Assembly: GCA_036276235.1 (NCBI GenBank) | Contig: DATBDZ010000454.1 | Span: 1 to 47,386, forward strand | Origin: JANWHF01 sp036276235 | GTDB taxonomy: Bacteria; Planctomycetota; Phycisphaerae; Tepidisphaerales; Tepidisphaeraceae | Direction: 5' to 3' | DNA: 47,386 nucleotides | Shown: in pieces, positions 1 to 7,207 of the stretch | Position numbering within the stretch: the stretch's first letter is position 1 | Layout of the letters: every line of letters starts with the position of its first letter | The notes under the pieces: model-generated | Databases searched by the model: none | What the model was told of the DNA's origin: nothing | The model's input: the letters and a program-made list of their open reading frames with translations, nothing else | Translations under genes and position numbers: made by a program

Positions 1-185
1 GTCTCCTTCTGGAATTGATTGACCAGCGGGCGGACGTAAGGCTCATCGACGCTGGTGTAGAGGACGACTTCCGTCGCACCCTTTTGATCGGCGGATTTTC
101 GGTTGCACGCGGTGGAGATCACCGCCACAACAATCATCAAAAAGTTGAAGCCGAGTTTGGAAAGACGCGCATGTCGCGACGCCAG
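1..185 (-). CDS. ABC transporter solute-binding lipoprotein, N-terminal fragment
   Basis: The gene runs off the left edge, so only its N-terminus is visible. Reading the minus strand gives a hydrophobic stretch ending in a lipobox (VISTAC), then a polar linker and a strand reading VVLYTSVDEPYVRPLV. That phrase is typical of iron(III)/thiamine-type ABC periplasmic binding proteins (a known family trait), which deliver a substrate to a membrane permease from outside the cytoplasmic membrane. The start is uncertain: no ATG or GTG lies far enough upstream in frame to include the positively charged RHARLSK region. A CTG at 185 would give a good 27-residue lipoprotein signal. A TTG at 140 or ATG at 137 would leave almost no n-region. 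The substrate cannot be named from so short a piece. Confidence 0.6.
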   Translation of the reverse strand, partial: MASRHARLSKLGFNFLMIVVAVISTACNRKSADQKGATEVVLYTSVDEPYVRPLVNQFQKE

Positions 186-195
186 ATGAATCCAT

Positions 196-273
196 GAGCC
201 AAGAGGCCAAGACGCCAAGAGGCCAAGATGTAGATTGGATTGTCTTGGCGTCATGGCGTCTTGGCTCCTTGGC
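196..273. repeat. Inverted repeat of GCCAAGACGCCAAG-type units
   Basis: The left arm (about 196-228) is built of GAGGCCAAGACGCCAAGA units. The right arm (about 243-273) is its imperfect reverse complement, with a spacer of about 14 bp. Each arm is itself internally repetitive. It lies between two minus-strand genes, just upstream of the solute-binding lipoprotein start. It belongs to the group of paired intergenic elements seen throughout the window. Confidence 0.75.
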
Positions 274-307
274 GCAAATCCGCACCGCTAACGAGTGGCG
301 GAGCATG

Positions 308-1042
308 CTATGCGACGGCGGCTCCAAAGCGCGCTTGCCCAAGCGTCCAGCTCTGCGCCTTCCACTTCGCGTACAGCCCCAGTGCGACACCGAAGATCGT
401 GTGTGCCGACAGCGTCACGATCACAAATCGCGCCGTCATGCCGATGCCAAAGAATCCGGTGTACGGCGTAAAGAGCATTGCCAGCTCAAGCCCGGCGGCG
501 AGCAGAATCGCCCAGAGCCAGCTTCGGCGGCGGGCGTCGCCGATCAGGGCCATGTACATCACGCCGAACGTCATTCCATTGGAAAAGTGGTAAATCCAAC
601 CAATGACATGCGCCAGCAGCGTGAACTGCGAATCGGTCTCCTGCGGCGTGAAAGTCTGCCCGAGGATCATTGCGCCAAAACGAGGGAAGACCTTGAACAA
701 CGGCAGCCGCAACCAGGCGGGACCGGTCCTGTCGATGGCGGCAATCACGAACGGCATCCGAAACGCGTCATAAGCGCAAGCCGCCAGGAAACCGCCGATT
801 GTCCCGATCACCACCGCGCGCCAGAGTTGGCCGTCCCCTTTGAACAGGTCATGAAAAGCCATCGCGATGAGCAGCACGGTGGCGGGAATCAGGATGTAGA
901 TCGTGAACGTCTGCATCGAGCAGAGGTGATAGAACTCCGCGAGCAGGCACCAGATGGAGGCCGCCGACAGCACAAACACAACGGCCCTGCCGGCCGGCGA
1001 CCAGCCGAGCACGGAAGGCCGTCTTGGAGTTGCGGTGGTCAT
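308..1042 (-). CDS. Multi-pass membrane protein, unknown function
   Basis: A 244-residue protein dominated by hydrophobic segments. Likely membrane spans lie near residues 18-37, 46-64, 75-95, 140-160, 165-185 and 200-222, with a short polar N-terminus (MTTATPRRP). Between the third and fourth spans is a longer polar loop containing WLRLPLFKVFPRFG. The segment HVIGWIYHFSNGMTFGVMY has conserved-looking His and Asn residues inside the membrane region, which may be functional. I do not recognise a family with confidence. It starts at an ATG at 1042 and runs opposite to the thioredoxin-like gene. A minus-strand terminator lies upstream of its start, so it is probably transcribed on its own. No signal peptide is needed, as the first span would direct insertion. 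Confidence 0.7.
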   Translation of the reverse strand: MTTATPRRPSVLGWSPAGRAVVFVLSAASIWCLLAEFYHLCSMQTFTIYILIPATVLLIAMAFHDLFKGDGQLWRAVVIGTIGGFLAACAYDAFRMPFVIAAIDRTGPAWLRLPLFKVFPRFGAMILGQTFTPQETDSQFTLLAHVIGWIYHFSNGMTFGVMYMALIGDARRRSWLWAILLAAGLELAMLFTPYTGFFGIGMTARFVIVTLSAHTIFGVALGLYAKWKAQSWTLGQARFGAAVA

Positions 1043-1094
1043 CGTTCAGATACTACGCGGCGAGCGGGGCGATGGTAAGCGCCGCTAAACGAAA

Positions 1095-1124
1095 AGCCCC
1101 GGCTCCCTTCCGGTCCCCGGGGCT
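1095..1124 (-). terminator. Rho-independent terminator (minus strand)
   Basis: An 8-bp GC-rich stem (AGCCCCGG pairing with CCGGGGCT) has a 14-base loop. On the minus strand it is followed by TTTTCG. It would end a minus-strand transcript coming from about 1290-1136, not the plus-strand gene. On the plus strand no T-run follows. Confidence 0.6.
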
Positions 1125-1135
1125 CCCGCTACTCT

Positions 1136-1288
1136 CTAATTCGGTAGGGGTATTTGGATTAATTGGCCGCACATGCGGCAAAAATGCTCTCCGGTCGCTG
1201 TCCTCCTTGCCGGAGGGGGCGCGACGCGGTCTTGATGCTTTCTTTCTAGCAAGTCACGCTGGCTCGCGCGAATTACAAAGACGTGCAA
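1136..1288 (-). CDS. Possible 50-residue protein with one CxxC, or an untranslated RNA
   Basis: The minus strand upstream of the terminator is open down to a TAG at 1136-1138. The C-terminal residues read EHFCRMCGQLIQIP, a short CxxC zinc-binding-like element. A TTG at 1288, preceded by GTAGGAAAA, would give a basic 50-residue protein. A later TTG would give about 38 residues. The existence of a product is suggested mainly by the terminator just downstream, which needs something to terminate. Codon use and a proper start are not convincing, so this could equally be a small regulatory RNA. Confidence 0.25.
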   Translation of the reverse strand: MHVFVIRASQRDLLERKHQDRVAPPPARRTATGEHFCRMCGQLIQIPLPN

Positions 1289-1490
1289 TTTTCCTACGTA
1301 CGAGCTAAAGCGATATTGAGTGCTAAATCGCGCCAAAATTTTTCGATTTGCTGGAAAGCGCCGTCGCTCAAGCCACCGGCGCGTCGCCTCGGTCCGCTTT
1401 AGCAGTGGCTTGCCGCCATCTGCTCGGTATACTTCTGGGCGATCGAAGAACTTCCTGGCACAATCGTGCCGCACGCCGAAGGAGCATTTC

Positions 1491-2783
1491 ATGCGTAATC
1501 GAGCATCTCGCCTGATCCTTGCATTGGCGTTTTTGGGGCTGGCTCCGCTTGCCGCACGAGCGGAGGAGGCGACCGCGAAGATGACCCTCCTTTCCGCCGG
1601 CGCGATGCCCAAGCTCGGCGGCTACCGGCCCCAACGCCTTGAGATGTCGCCGACCAAGCCGGATTCGCTTAAGAAGGCGCCGGATCTGACCACTCCACTC
1701 TACGGCGAACTGAAGTTTGGCGGGAAATCGTATCTGGTCGTTGTCGATGAGCCGGCGGGCAAGACGGCGAAACTCTACGTTGATTCCAATGGTAATGGCG
1801 ATCTCACCGACGACGCCCCCGTCACCTGGACAGACAAGCCTTACACGCTCCCCAACAACACGACGAAATACACCGAGTACAGCGGCAGCATCAAGCTCCC
1901 GCTGCAGAGCGGCGATAAGCAGCAAATGGTTTCGCTTGGCGCGTATCGCTTCGACAAAAATGACGCGATGCGCGGCGTGCTCAAGAACACGCTGCTCTAT
2001 TACTCCGATTACGCGATGGAGGGCGAGATCAATCTAGGCGGCAAGACCTATCACGCGATGCTCAGCGATGATTTTGCCACCGGCGATTTCAGCGGCAAAT
2101 CCGCCGCGGGTGAAGCCGCGGCCGGAGGCGCCCGCAATCGGCTTTTGATTGATCGCGACGGCGACGGCCGCTTCGATCCGCGCTTCGAGGTATTCGATGC
2201 TTCCAAGCCTTTCAATATTGATGGAACAACCTGGGCGCTAAAAGACCTCAATGCCGGCGGCACGTTCGCCGTCGCCAAATCGAATGACAAAGTCGAAGAG
2301 ATCATGCCGCCGCCCGATCATTCGGTCGGCAAGGTGATCACCGCGTTCACCGCCAAGACCACCGACGGCAAAACCGTCAACTTCCCCGGCGATTACAAAG
2401 GCAAGATTGTGATGCTCGATTTCTGGGCCACCTGGTGCGGCCCGTGCATGGCCGAAGTGCCCAATCTCGTGACCGTCTATAAGGAGTACCATCCCAAGGG
2501 CATCGAGATCCTGGGCATCTCGCTCGATCAGCCTAATAGCGCCGACAAGGTAAAAAAGGTCACGGCGGATAGCGGCATGACCTGGCCGCAGGTTTATGAC
2601 GGCAAGTTTTGGAAGGCGGACGTCGCGGTCCTATACGGCGTCGAATCAATCCCGTCGGCGTATCTGGTGGACGGAGACACCGGCAAAGTAATCGCCGCCG
2701 GCGGCGCCCTGCGCGGCGACAATCTCGCCGAAACCTACAAAGCCGCCGCCGAGAAGAAAGCCGGTTCGAAACAGGTCAATTGA
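1491..2783 (+). CDS. Secreted TlpA/ResA-like thioredoxin-fold protein
   Basis: A 430-residue exported protein. The chosen ATG at 1491 has a good ribosome site (GAAGGAG, nine bases upstream) and is followed by a classic signal peptide ending AARA (residues 1-24). An in-frame start at 1320 would bury that signal. Residues 25-290 form a planctomycete-style N-terminal region with two Asp-rich, calcium-loop-like stretches (DSNGNGDLTDD and DRDGDGRFDP). The C-terminal 140 residues are a thioredoxin-like domain with FWATWCGPC (Cys316 and Cys319), as in TlpA/ResA/AhpC-TSA proteins that reduce or oxidise disulfides outside the cytoplasm. Family members support cytochrome maturation or redox repair. No cytochrome gene is adjacent, so the substrate is unknown. 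Confidence 0.88.
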   Translation: MRNRASRLILALAFLGLAPLAARAEEATAKMTLLSAGAMPKLGGYRPQRLEMSPTKPDSLKKAPDLTTPLYGELKFGGKSYLVVVDEPAGKTAKLYVDSNGNGDLTDDAPVTWTDKPYTLPNNTTKYTEYSGSIKLPLQSGDKQQMVSLGAYRFDKNDAMRGVLKNTLLYYSDYAMEGEINLGGKTYHAMLSDDFATGDFSGKSAAGEAAAGGARNRLLIDRDGDGRFDPRFEVFDASKPFNIDGTTWALKDLNAGGTFAVAKSNDKVEEIMPPPDHSVGKVITAFTAKTTDGKTVNFPGDYKGKIVMLDFWATWCGPCMAEVPNLVTVYKEYHPKGIEILGISLDQPNSADKVKKVTADSGMTWPQVYDGKFWKADVAVLYGVESIPSAYLVDGDTGKVIAAGGALRGDNLAETYKAAAEKKAGSKQVN

Positions 2784-2790
2784 GCGTTGA

Positions 2791-2863
2791 GTAGGGGCGA
2801 ACCTGGTGTTCGCCCTATGCCGACCTGCGAAACACGCAGGGCGAACACGAGGTTCGCCCCTAC
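2791..2863. repeat. Paired inverted repeat, GGGGCGAACCTGGTGTTCGCCC family
   Basis: The left copy (2791-2816) and right copy (2838-2863) are near-perfect reverse complements. Each is also a small hairpin (GGGCGAAC stem). The element starts 7 bp after the thioredoxin-protein stop and ends before the MFS gene. Its open frame makes the MFS ORF look longer than it is. Confidence 0.85.
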
Positions 2864-2924
2864 GCAACGAAGGGTACGATCCGGCCTGTCCTCCGTTCCC
2901 ACCCAATCCGCCAGCCCCACCCAC

Positions 2925-4274
2925 GTGCGCTATGGCGTGCTGGTGTTTCTTTGCGTGCTGTCGTTCCTGAGCTATTTCGACCGTGTCTGTATTATGCAGG
3001 CGCATGGGGAGATCGAGCGCGACCTGCACATTACCGAAAGTCAGATGGGCTCGATCATGAGCGCGTTCTGGCTCGCTTACGCGATCTTTGACATTCCGGG
3101 CGGTTGGATGGGAGAGCGCTTCGGCGCTCGCAAGACGCTCACGCGAATCGTGCTCGCCTGGTCGATCTTCACCGCGCTGACCGGCTCGGCTGTTGGCTTC
3201 GTTTCTTTGTATACCTATCGATTTCTCTTTGGGCTGGGCGAAGCGGGCGCCTATCCGAATATGGCGCGCGTGCAGTCGCGTTGGATTCCGCCACAGCATC
3301 AGGGGCGGGTCAGTGGGGCAATTTGGCTCCTGGCGCGCTGGGGCGGAGCATTTTCACCGTTTCTTTTTATTGCTCTCTCGCAACGGGTAAATTCGCATGC
3401 GTTTCGCCATTTTCTGTATGCCTTGGGCCTGCACTCAGTCAGCACGCTGCCGGCGTGGCGGCTGGCGTTTTGGACGTGTGGATTGTTTGGCGTCGCTTGG
3501 GTGCTGCTGTTCTATCCCTGGTTTCGCGATCATCCGGCCGATCATCCATCTGTTAACGCAGCCGAACTGCAATGCATCACTGCCGGCGCGCTGCCCGCTC
3601 GCGCCAGGCCCCGCTACAACAGACGCATTTGGGCGAGCTTGTTCCTCAGCCGGAATCTTTGGGCGATGGCAATTTTCCAGGCGCTGGGAAGTTTTGGCTG
3701 GTCCTTCTTCGTCAGTTGGCTAACGACCTTTCTGTATCGGCAATACTCGGTTGATTACTCTCACTCGGGGCTCCTTTCTGCGCTGCCGTTGTTTTGCGGC
3801 GGCATCGCCTGCCTGGTGGGTGGGTGGATTTCTGACCGGATCATCCGCATCACCGGCCGCCAGCGTTTTGGCCGCGCGGTGCTGCCGATCTGCGGTCGGC
3901 TCGTGTGTGCCGCGAGCATTTTCGCGGTCCGCTACGCGCCATCGCCGACGATCGCAATCGCATTCATGTGCGTGACGATGATCGCCTACGACCTGGGTCA
4001 GGGGCCAAATTGGGCTGCCATCATCGAAGTCGGGGGCATTTACGCGGGTATCGCGACCGGCTTCACCAATACCATCGGAAATCTTGGCAATATTCTGCAA
4101 CCCAGAATTGGCCAATGGATCTTCTCCCACTTCGGCTGGAACAGCCTCTTCACGGTGTTCACGGTGATCTATCTTCTCTCCGGCTCGATGTGGCTGATCG
4201 TCGATCCGAAGCGCCGTTTCTACCGCGATGAGGATGTGCCGGCGGCGACGGAACCTGGGGAATTTCCTGTCTGA
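2925..4274 (+). CDS. Major facilitator superfamily transporter
   Basis: About 449 residues with 12 predicted membrane spans in two halves, the first beginning at YGVLVFLCVLSFLSYFDR. The first intracellular loop carries the MFS signature GWMGERFGARKTLTR after span 2, with a matching GGWISDRIIRITGRQRFG in the second half. The N-terminal phrase FLSYFDRVCI and the overall pattern fit the anion:cation symporter (ACS) branch, which imports organic acids such as hexuronates or glucarate (family knowledge). The substrate is inferred only broadly. The start is chosen at GTG 2925, right before the first span. An upstream TTG at 2787 would translate the repeat and is rejected. No clear ribosome site is visible at either. 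Confidence 0.85.
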   Translation: MRYGVLVFLCVLSFLSYFDRVCIMQAHGEIERDLHITESQMGSIMSAFWLAYAIFDIPGGWMGERFGARKTLTRIVLAWSIFTALTGSAVGFVSLYTYRFLFGLGEAGAYPNMARVQSRWIPPQHQGRVSGAIWLLARWGGAFSPFLFIALSQRVNSHAFRHFLYALGLHSVSTLPAWRLAFWTCGLFGVAWVLLFYPWFRDHPADHPSVNAAELQCITAGALPARARPRYNRRIWASLFLSRNLWAMAIFQALGSFGWSFFVSWLTTFLYRQYSVDYSHSGLLSALPLFCGGIACLVGGWISDRIIRITGRQRFGRAVLPICGRLVCAASIFAVRYAPSPTIAIAFMCVTMIAYDLGQGPNWAAIIEVGGIYAGIATGFTNTIGNLGNILQPRIGQWIFSHFGWNSLFTVFTVIYLLSGSMWLIVDPKRRFYRDEDVPAATEPGEFPV

Positions 4275-4299
4275 CTACTGCCTGCTGATTTCTGCCTAC

Positions 4300-4947
4300 T
4301 CATTGATTTGGAATCAAACTTCTCGGATCAATCGGAAACTTGCTCTGATTCAGATCGGCCCACATGGCGGCTTCTCCGTCGAGCGGGCTGCGGATGTTGT
4401 AGGCCTGGTAGGCGATCATCTCGCCGATGCGGATGACCAGGTCGGCAAGCCGCTCGCCGGCGGTCCAGTGGTCGCCGACGCAGATCGTTGTTTCGTCGAT
4501 ATTTGGATGGAAGATCGGCGTGAGCATCCGGCACTTGGGCGGCAGGCGCGGATAATCGCTGGTGAGCTGAATCTCGACCATGTGCGAATCGCGCGGCTTT
4601 GGTTTGTTCATCCAGCCGCGCTGCAGGCCATTGACGCGGTACTCAATCTGATAAAGCTCCGGCGGATCGCCGAGGGTTGATTTGACGGAGACGAGGGGAA
4701 AATCCTTGAACATCTCGGCGATCTGCCGCGCGTCGGCAATGAGTCTTCGCGTGCGCACCGGCATGCTCGCCGAGCCGGGATCGAACACCGCGCCGGGCGT
4801 TCCGTCCGGCTCCGGCGGCGCCGGGACGACCACCGGCCCGCCGCACCCTTTGCACTTGGCTTTGCGGCCGACATACGCCATCGGCACCGAAAACGGCTGC
4901 CCGCAGGTGGGGCATTTGAATGTGATGAGGCGATCGGAGGGAGGCAT
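4300..4947 (-). CDS. Zinc-ribbon E2 ubiquitin-conjugating-like (UBC-fold) protein
   Basis: A 215-residue protein. Residues 12-36 form a zinc ribbon (CPTCG and CKGCG). After a Pro-rich linker, residues 65-205 match the E2 fold in order: helix RRLIADARQIAEMF, the strands, the SDYPRLPPKCRML segment, the FHPN motif (His147-Pro148-Asn149), then ICVGDHW with Cys156 at the position of the E2 catalytic cysteine, and the downstream helices ending in a DGEAAMWA segment. The HPN-to-Cys spacing is one residue shorter than in UBE2D-type enzymes. E2 proteins carry a ubiquitin-like protein as a thioester before transfer. Upstream on the same strand lies an FHA-RING protein, a likely E3 partner. No E1, ubiquitin-like or JAB protease gene is visible here. 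The ribosome site is weak. The fold and catalytic cysteine are seen in the sequence; conjugation activity is inferred. Confidence 0.82.
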   Translation of the reverse strand: MPPSDRLITFKCPTCGQPFSVPMAYVGRKAKCKGCGGPVVVPAPPEPDGTPGAVFDPGSASMPVRTRRLIADARQIAEMFKDFPLVSVKSTLGDPPELYQIEYRVNGLQRGWMNKPKPRDSHMVEIQLTSDYPRLPPKCRMLTPIFHPNIDETTICVGDHWTAGERLADLVIRIGEMIAYQAYNIRSPLDGEAAMWADLNQSKFPIDPRSLIPNQ

Positions 4948-5016
4948 TTTGAGATCACTTCGATTGTGTGAACCTGCTACATGCTACTCCGATACCAACA
5001 CGTCAAGGCACAAACC

Positions 5017-5091
5017 GTCATGCTGAGGTACTCGCAAGCTCGGGCCCATTTGCTCGGGTCGGCCAGATGCTTCGGAGTACCTCAGCATGAC
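5017..5091. repeat. 17-bp inverted repeat GTCATGCTGAGGTACTC
   Basis: A perfect 17-bp arm at 5017-5033 pairs with 5075-5091 across a 41-bp spacer. The element sits in the 172-bp gap between the FHA-RING gene and the downstream E2 gene, so it would form a stem-loop in their shared transcript. From memory, similar GTCATGCTGAGG elements occur in other bacterial genomes. Confidence 0.85.
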
Positions 5092-5119
5092 ACTTCTCGC
5101 AACTCTATTGTTCTCATTG

Positions 5120-5830
5120 TTACTCGACCGATTGCTCTGCCGGCCGATCGAGCGCGCCGACCTGCACGCAGCCGTAGGCGGCACATCCCCGGTTTTCGAT
5201 CCAGCATTCCTCATGATACGCCAGCGAGCAGGAGGGGCAGACGTGTTTGGTCTGCTCATCGCGAATGCGCGTCTGGCAGATGGTGCAGACCATCGGCTGT
5301 TTTGGTTGCTCCGCCGGTGTTTCATCGGCCTCGGCAAAATCGAGCAGATCCGTCGCCGAGCCGGAAGGCGTTAATACGTGATTCGATCCGCAAAACCGGC
5401 AGCGGCCGACCTTGCCCAGGAACTCTCGCCGCACGAGCAGCGGCGCGCCGCACGGGCAATCGACGAAGAAACCGCCGTTCATCGTGATGCTGCGCAGATT
5501 CCGCGGCGCCAGATCGAGCGGCTCGACAAAGATCGGCGGACGCTCGGCGTCGTGATAGCTCATCTCCGCCGGCCCGATGCGGATCATGTCGCCGTCGCGG
5601 AGGCGGTGCATGCGCGAGACGGGGCGCTGGTTGACGAGCGTGCCGTTGAAGCTGGCGCCGTCGGTGATGAAGTAATGGCCGTCCTGCTCGCTGATCCACG
5701 CGTGAATTCGCGAAACCAGTTGATCGTCGATCACGATGGTGTTGATCGACCAGCGGCCAATGAGCACGCGGCCACCGAGCGTGCCGCCTTGCGGAGATTC
5801 GCCGGGTTGATAGAGGATCAGGGAAGGCAT
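5120..5830 (-). CDS. FHA - zinc ribbon - RING-like protein (candidate E3)
   Basis: A 236-residue protein with three parts. Residues 18-95 are an FHA domain, with Gly25-Arg26, SRIH (40-43) and SFNGTLVN (60-67) in the canonical phosphothreonine-binding places. Residues 125-148 are a ribbon (CPCG, CRFCG). Residues 182-221 are a treble-clef RING-like finger: C182-x2-C185, C198-x2-C201, H206-x2-C209, C216-x4-C221, ending GCAAYGC. This ligand pattern resembles the prokaryotic RING finger family (Pfam Prok-RING_1 type). RING domains recruit an E2, and an E2-like gene follows on the same strand. A reasonable reading is that FHA selects phosphorylated targets while RING docks the E2. The open frame extends upstream to 6361, but the ATG at 5830 begins the FHA domain directly and is the best start. 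Confidence 0.85.
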   Translation of the reverse strand: MPSLILYQPGESPQGGTLGGRVLIGRWSINTIVIDDQLVSRIHAWISEQDGHYFITDGASFNGTLVNQRPVSRMHRLRDGDMIRIGPAEMSYHDAERPPIFVEPLDLAPRNLRSITMNGGFFVDCPCGAPLLVRREFLGKVGRCRFCGSNHVLTPSGSATDLLDFAEADETPAEQPKQPMVCTICQTRIRDEQTKHVCPSCSLAYHEECWIENRGCAAYGCVQVGALDRPAEQSVE

Positions 5831-6076
5831 TAAGAGCGGACGACGACGATCCACAACCCGTCGCCGCGCCGAGCCGGGTTTATAATTCAATGCGCGGGGC
5901 AATTCAAAGTTCTGCGGGTGATTTGGGAGTAAAGCGATTCGTTCGTTGGGTGCCACCCGAACCGACACCACAGCAGACTTCTCGCACTGAGCAATTGCCC
6001 GTAAGATCGCCGCCCGTTCGCGGGACGCCCGTGGGAATGGTTTCGCGAGCCGTACGCCATCGGGAGAGCAACGTAG

Positions 6077-6772
6077 ATGAATGACTCGATCAAACGGACG
6101 ATCAGGCGCGCGCTCCTGCGCCGCGGACTTCGGATTTATTCCGTTAATAAATTCGGCCTCGATGTCGAATCGGACGTCCGCAAGTTCGTTGCCGGCGAAT
6201 TCAGAACGATCTTCGATGTCGGCGCCAACACCGGGCAAAGCGCAATCCGCTTCGGCGAAGCATTTCCAACCAGCGATATCTACTCCTTCGAGCCGGTTCC
6301 CGACACCTTCGAAACGCTGAAACGGAATACCGCAAGCAATCCGCGCCTGCATGCGTTTCAATGTGCGATGGGCGCAAAGCCGGACCGGGCGAAGATCTAT
6401 CTAGGGGATGTTTCGCAAAAGAATTCGATGGTCGCGGAAACCGGTAAATCTGTTGAAGTGGAAGTCAAAACGATCGACGGATTCTGCGAAGAAAACGGGA
6501 TCAAGGGGATCGACTTTCTGAAAATTGACGTCGAAGGATTCGAGTTCGCGGTTCTCGACGGCGCGGCCAAGATGCTGGATGGCCACGTCAAATTCATTTA
6601 TTGCGAATGCGCGTTGTCGCCGAGCGTGGAAGAGCCGCATATCGAGCTGACGGAACTTCAGGAACGTCTGAGTCCGGATTTCGTGGCAGCCTGCTTCTAC
6701 CCGGAGGCGTTCTCATACGGGTCGTGCTACGGCAATGCGCTGTTTATGCATCGGTCGCTGGTGCCGCGCTGA
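6077..6772 (+). CDS. FkbM-family SAM-dependent methyltransferase
   Basis: 231 residues. The SAM-binding motif I reads FDVGANTGQSAIRF (about residues 46-59), followed by YSFEPVPDTFETL. The family hallmark FLKIDVEGFEFAVLDGA lies near residues 154-170. FkbM proteins methylate hydroxyl groups on sugars, lipids or polyketides, often in cell-surface glycan or natural-product pathways. No glycosyltransferase or polyketide gene is next to it, so the acceptor is unknown. It has a ribosome site (GGGAGAG) about nine bases before the ATG and is divergent from the FHA-RING gene, with 246 bp between them. That gap holds nothing else I can recognise beyond presumed promoters. Confidence 0.9.
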   Translation: MNDSIKRTIRRALLRRGLRIYSVNKFGLDVESDVRKFVAGEFRTIFDVGANTGQSAIRFGEAFPTSDIYSFEPVPDTFETLKRNTASNPRLHAFQCAMGAKPDRAKIYLGDVSQKNSMVAETGKSVEVEVKTIDGFCEENGIKGIDFLKIDVEGFEFAVLDGAAKMLDGHVKFIYCECALSPSVEEPHIELTELQERLSPDFVAACFYPEAFSYGSCYGNALFMHRSLVPR

Positions 6773-6831
6773 ATCGATGGCGCAGTGGATCGATGGCGCA
6801 GCGGTTCCCGGCGCGGGCGCGGTTCTGAGAA

Positions 6832-7152
6832 CCCTCTCCCCTGTACTCAGGGGAGAGGGCAGGGTGAGGGGCGTGGCACGGGCGTCCCGCCCGTGTTTTT
6901 TCAGCACGGAGGCACGGAGCCACGGAGGCGCGCTCGACGTTCGAGCAGCATTTGACGAATCACGGGTTAAACTCAAAGAGAAAAGACAAATCATCTGCCA
7001 CCTGATGCGATGGACCTGCCGGAGTAGAAGCGCGCCTCCGTGCCTCCGTGCCTCCGCGCCTCCGTGGTGAATATTCACGGGCGAGACGCCCGTGCCACGA
7101 GACGCGTTGGTCCCCTCACCCTAACCCTCTCCCCTGAGTACAGGGGAGAGGG
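6832..7152. repeat. Composite nested inverted repeat (several hairpin families)
   Basis: This fills most of the 435-bp gap between the FkbM and VCBS genes. The outermost parts are 28-bp hairpins at 6832-6859 and 7125-7152: 12-bp arm CCCTCTCCCCTG, loop TACT on the left and AGTA on the right, so inverted copies. Inside are AGGGTGAGGGG and its complement CCCCTCACCCT, then CACGGGCG hairpins (near 6878 and 7077), then arms of GGAGGCACGGAG units (6905-6933, and complements at 7029-7066). A unique core of about 90 bp lies at 6940-7030. The whole could fold as one long stem or as separate hairpins. No gene is seen in the core. Confidence 0.85.
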
Positions 7153-7207
7153 AGAAGCGATGCCACGTTCGCGGCTGTCTCCGGTACAACGCGGTAAGGA
7201 GACCCAC

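Noticed and set aside
194..1078. 294-codon plus-strand open frame
   Set aside because: It is antisense to the membrane protein gene, composed of His/Arg/Gln-rich residues typical of a shadow frame, and starts inside a repeat.
2787..2924. TTG start that would lengthen the MFS transporter by 46 residues
   Set aside because: The added codons translate the inverted repeat at 2791-2863, have no ribosome site and put an Arg-rich leader before the first membrane span.
5831..6361. Upstream extension of the FHA-RING gene
   Set aside because: It runs antisense through the FkbM gene; the FHA domain begins directly at the ATG at 5830.
7040..7207. N-terminal extension of the VCBS protein
   Set aside because: It translates the composite repeat (LTLTLSPEYRGEG-like residues), while the ATG at 7208 has a strong ribosome site and a signal peptide.
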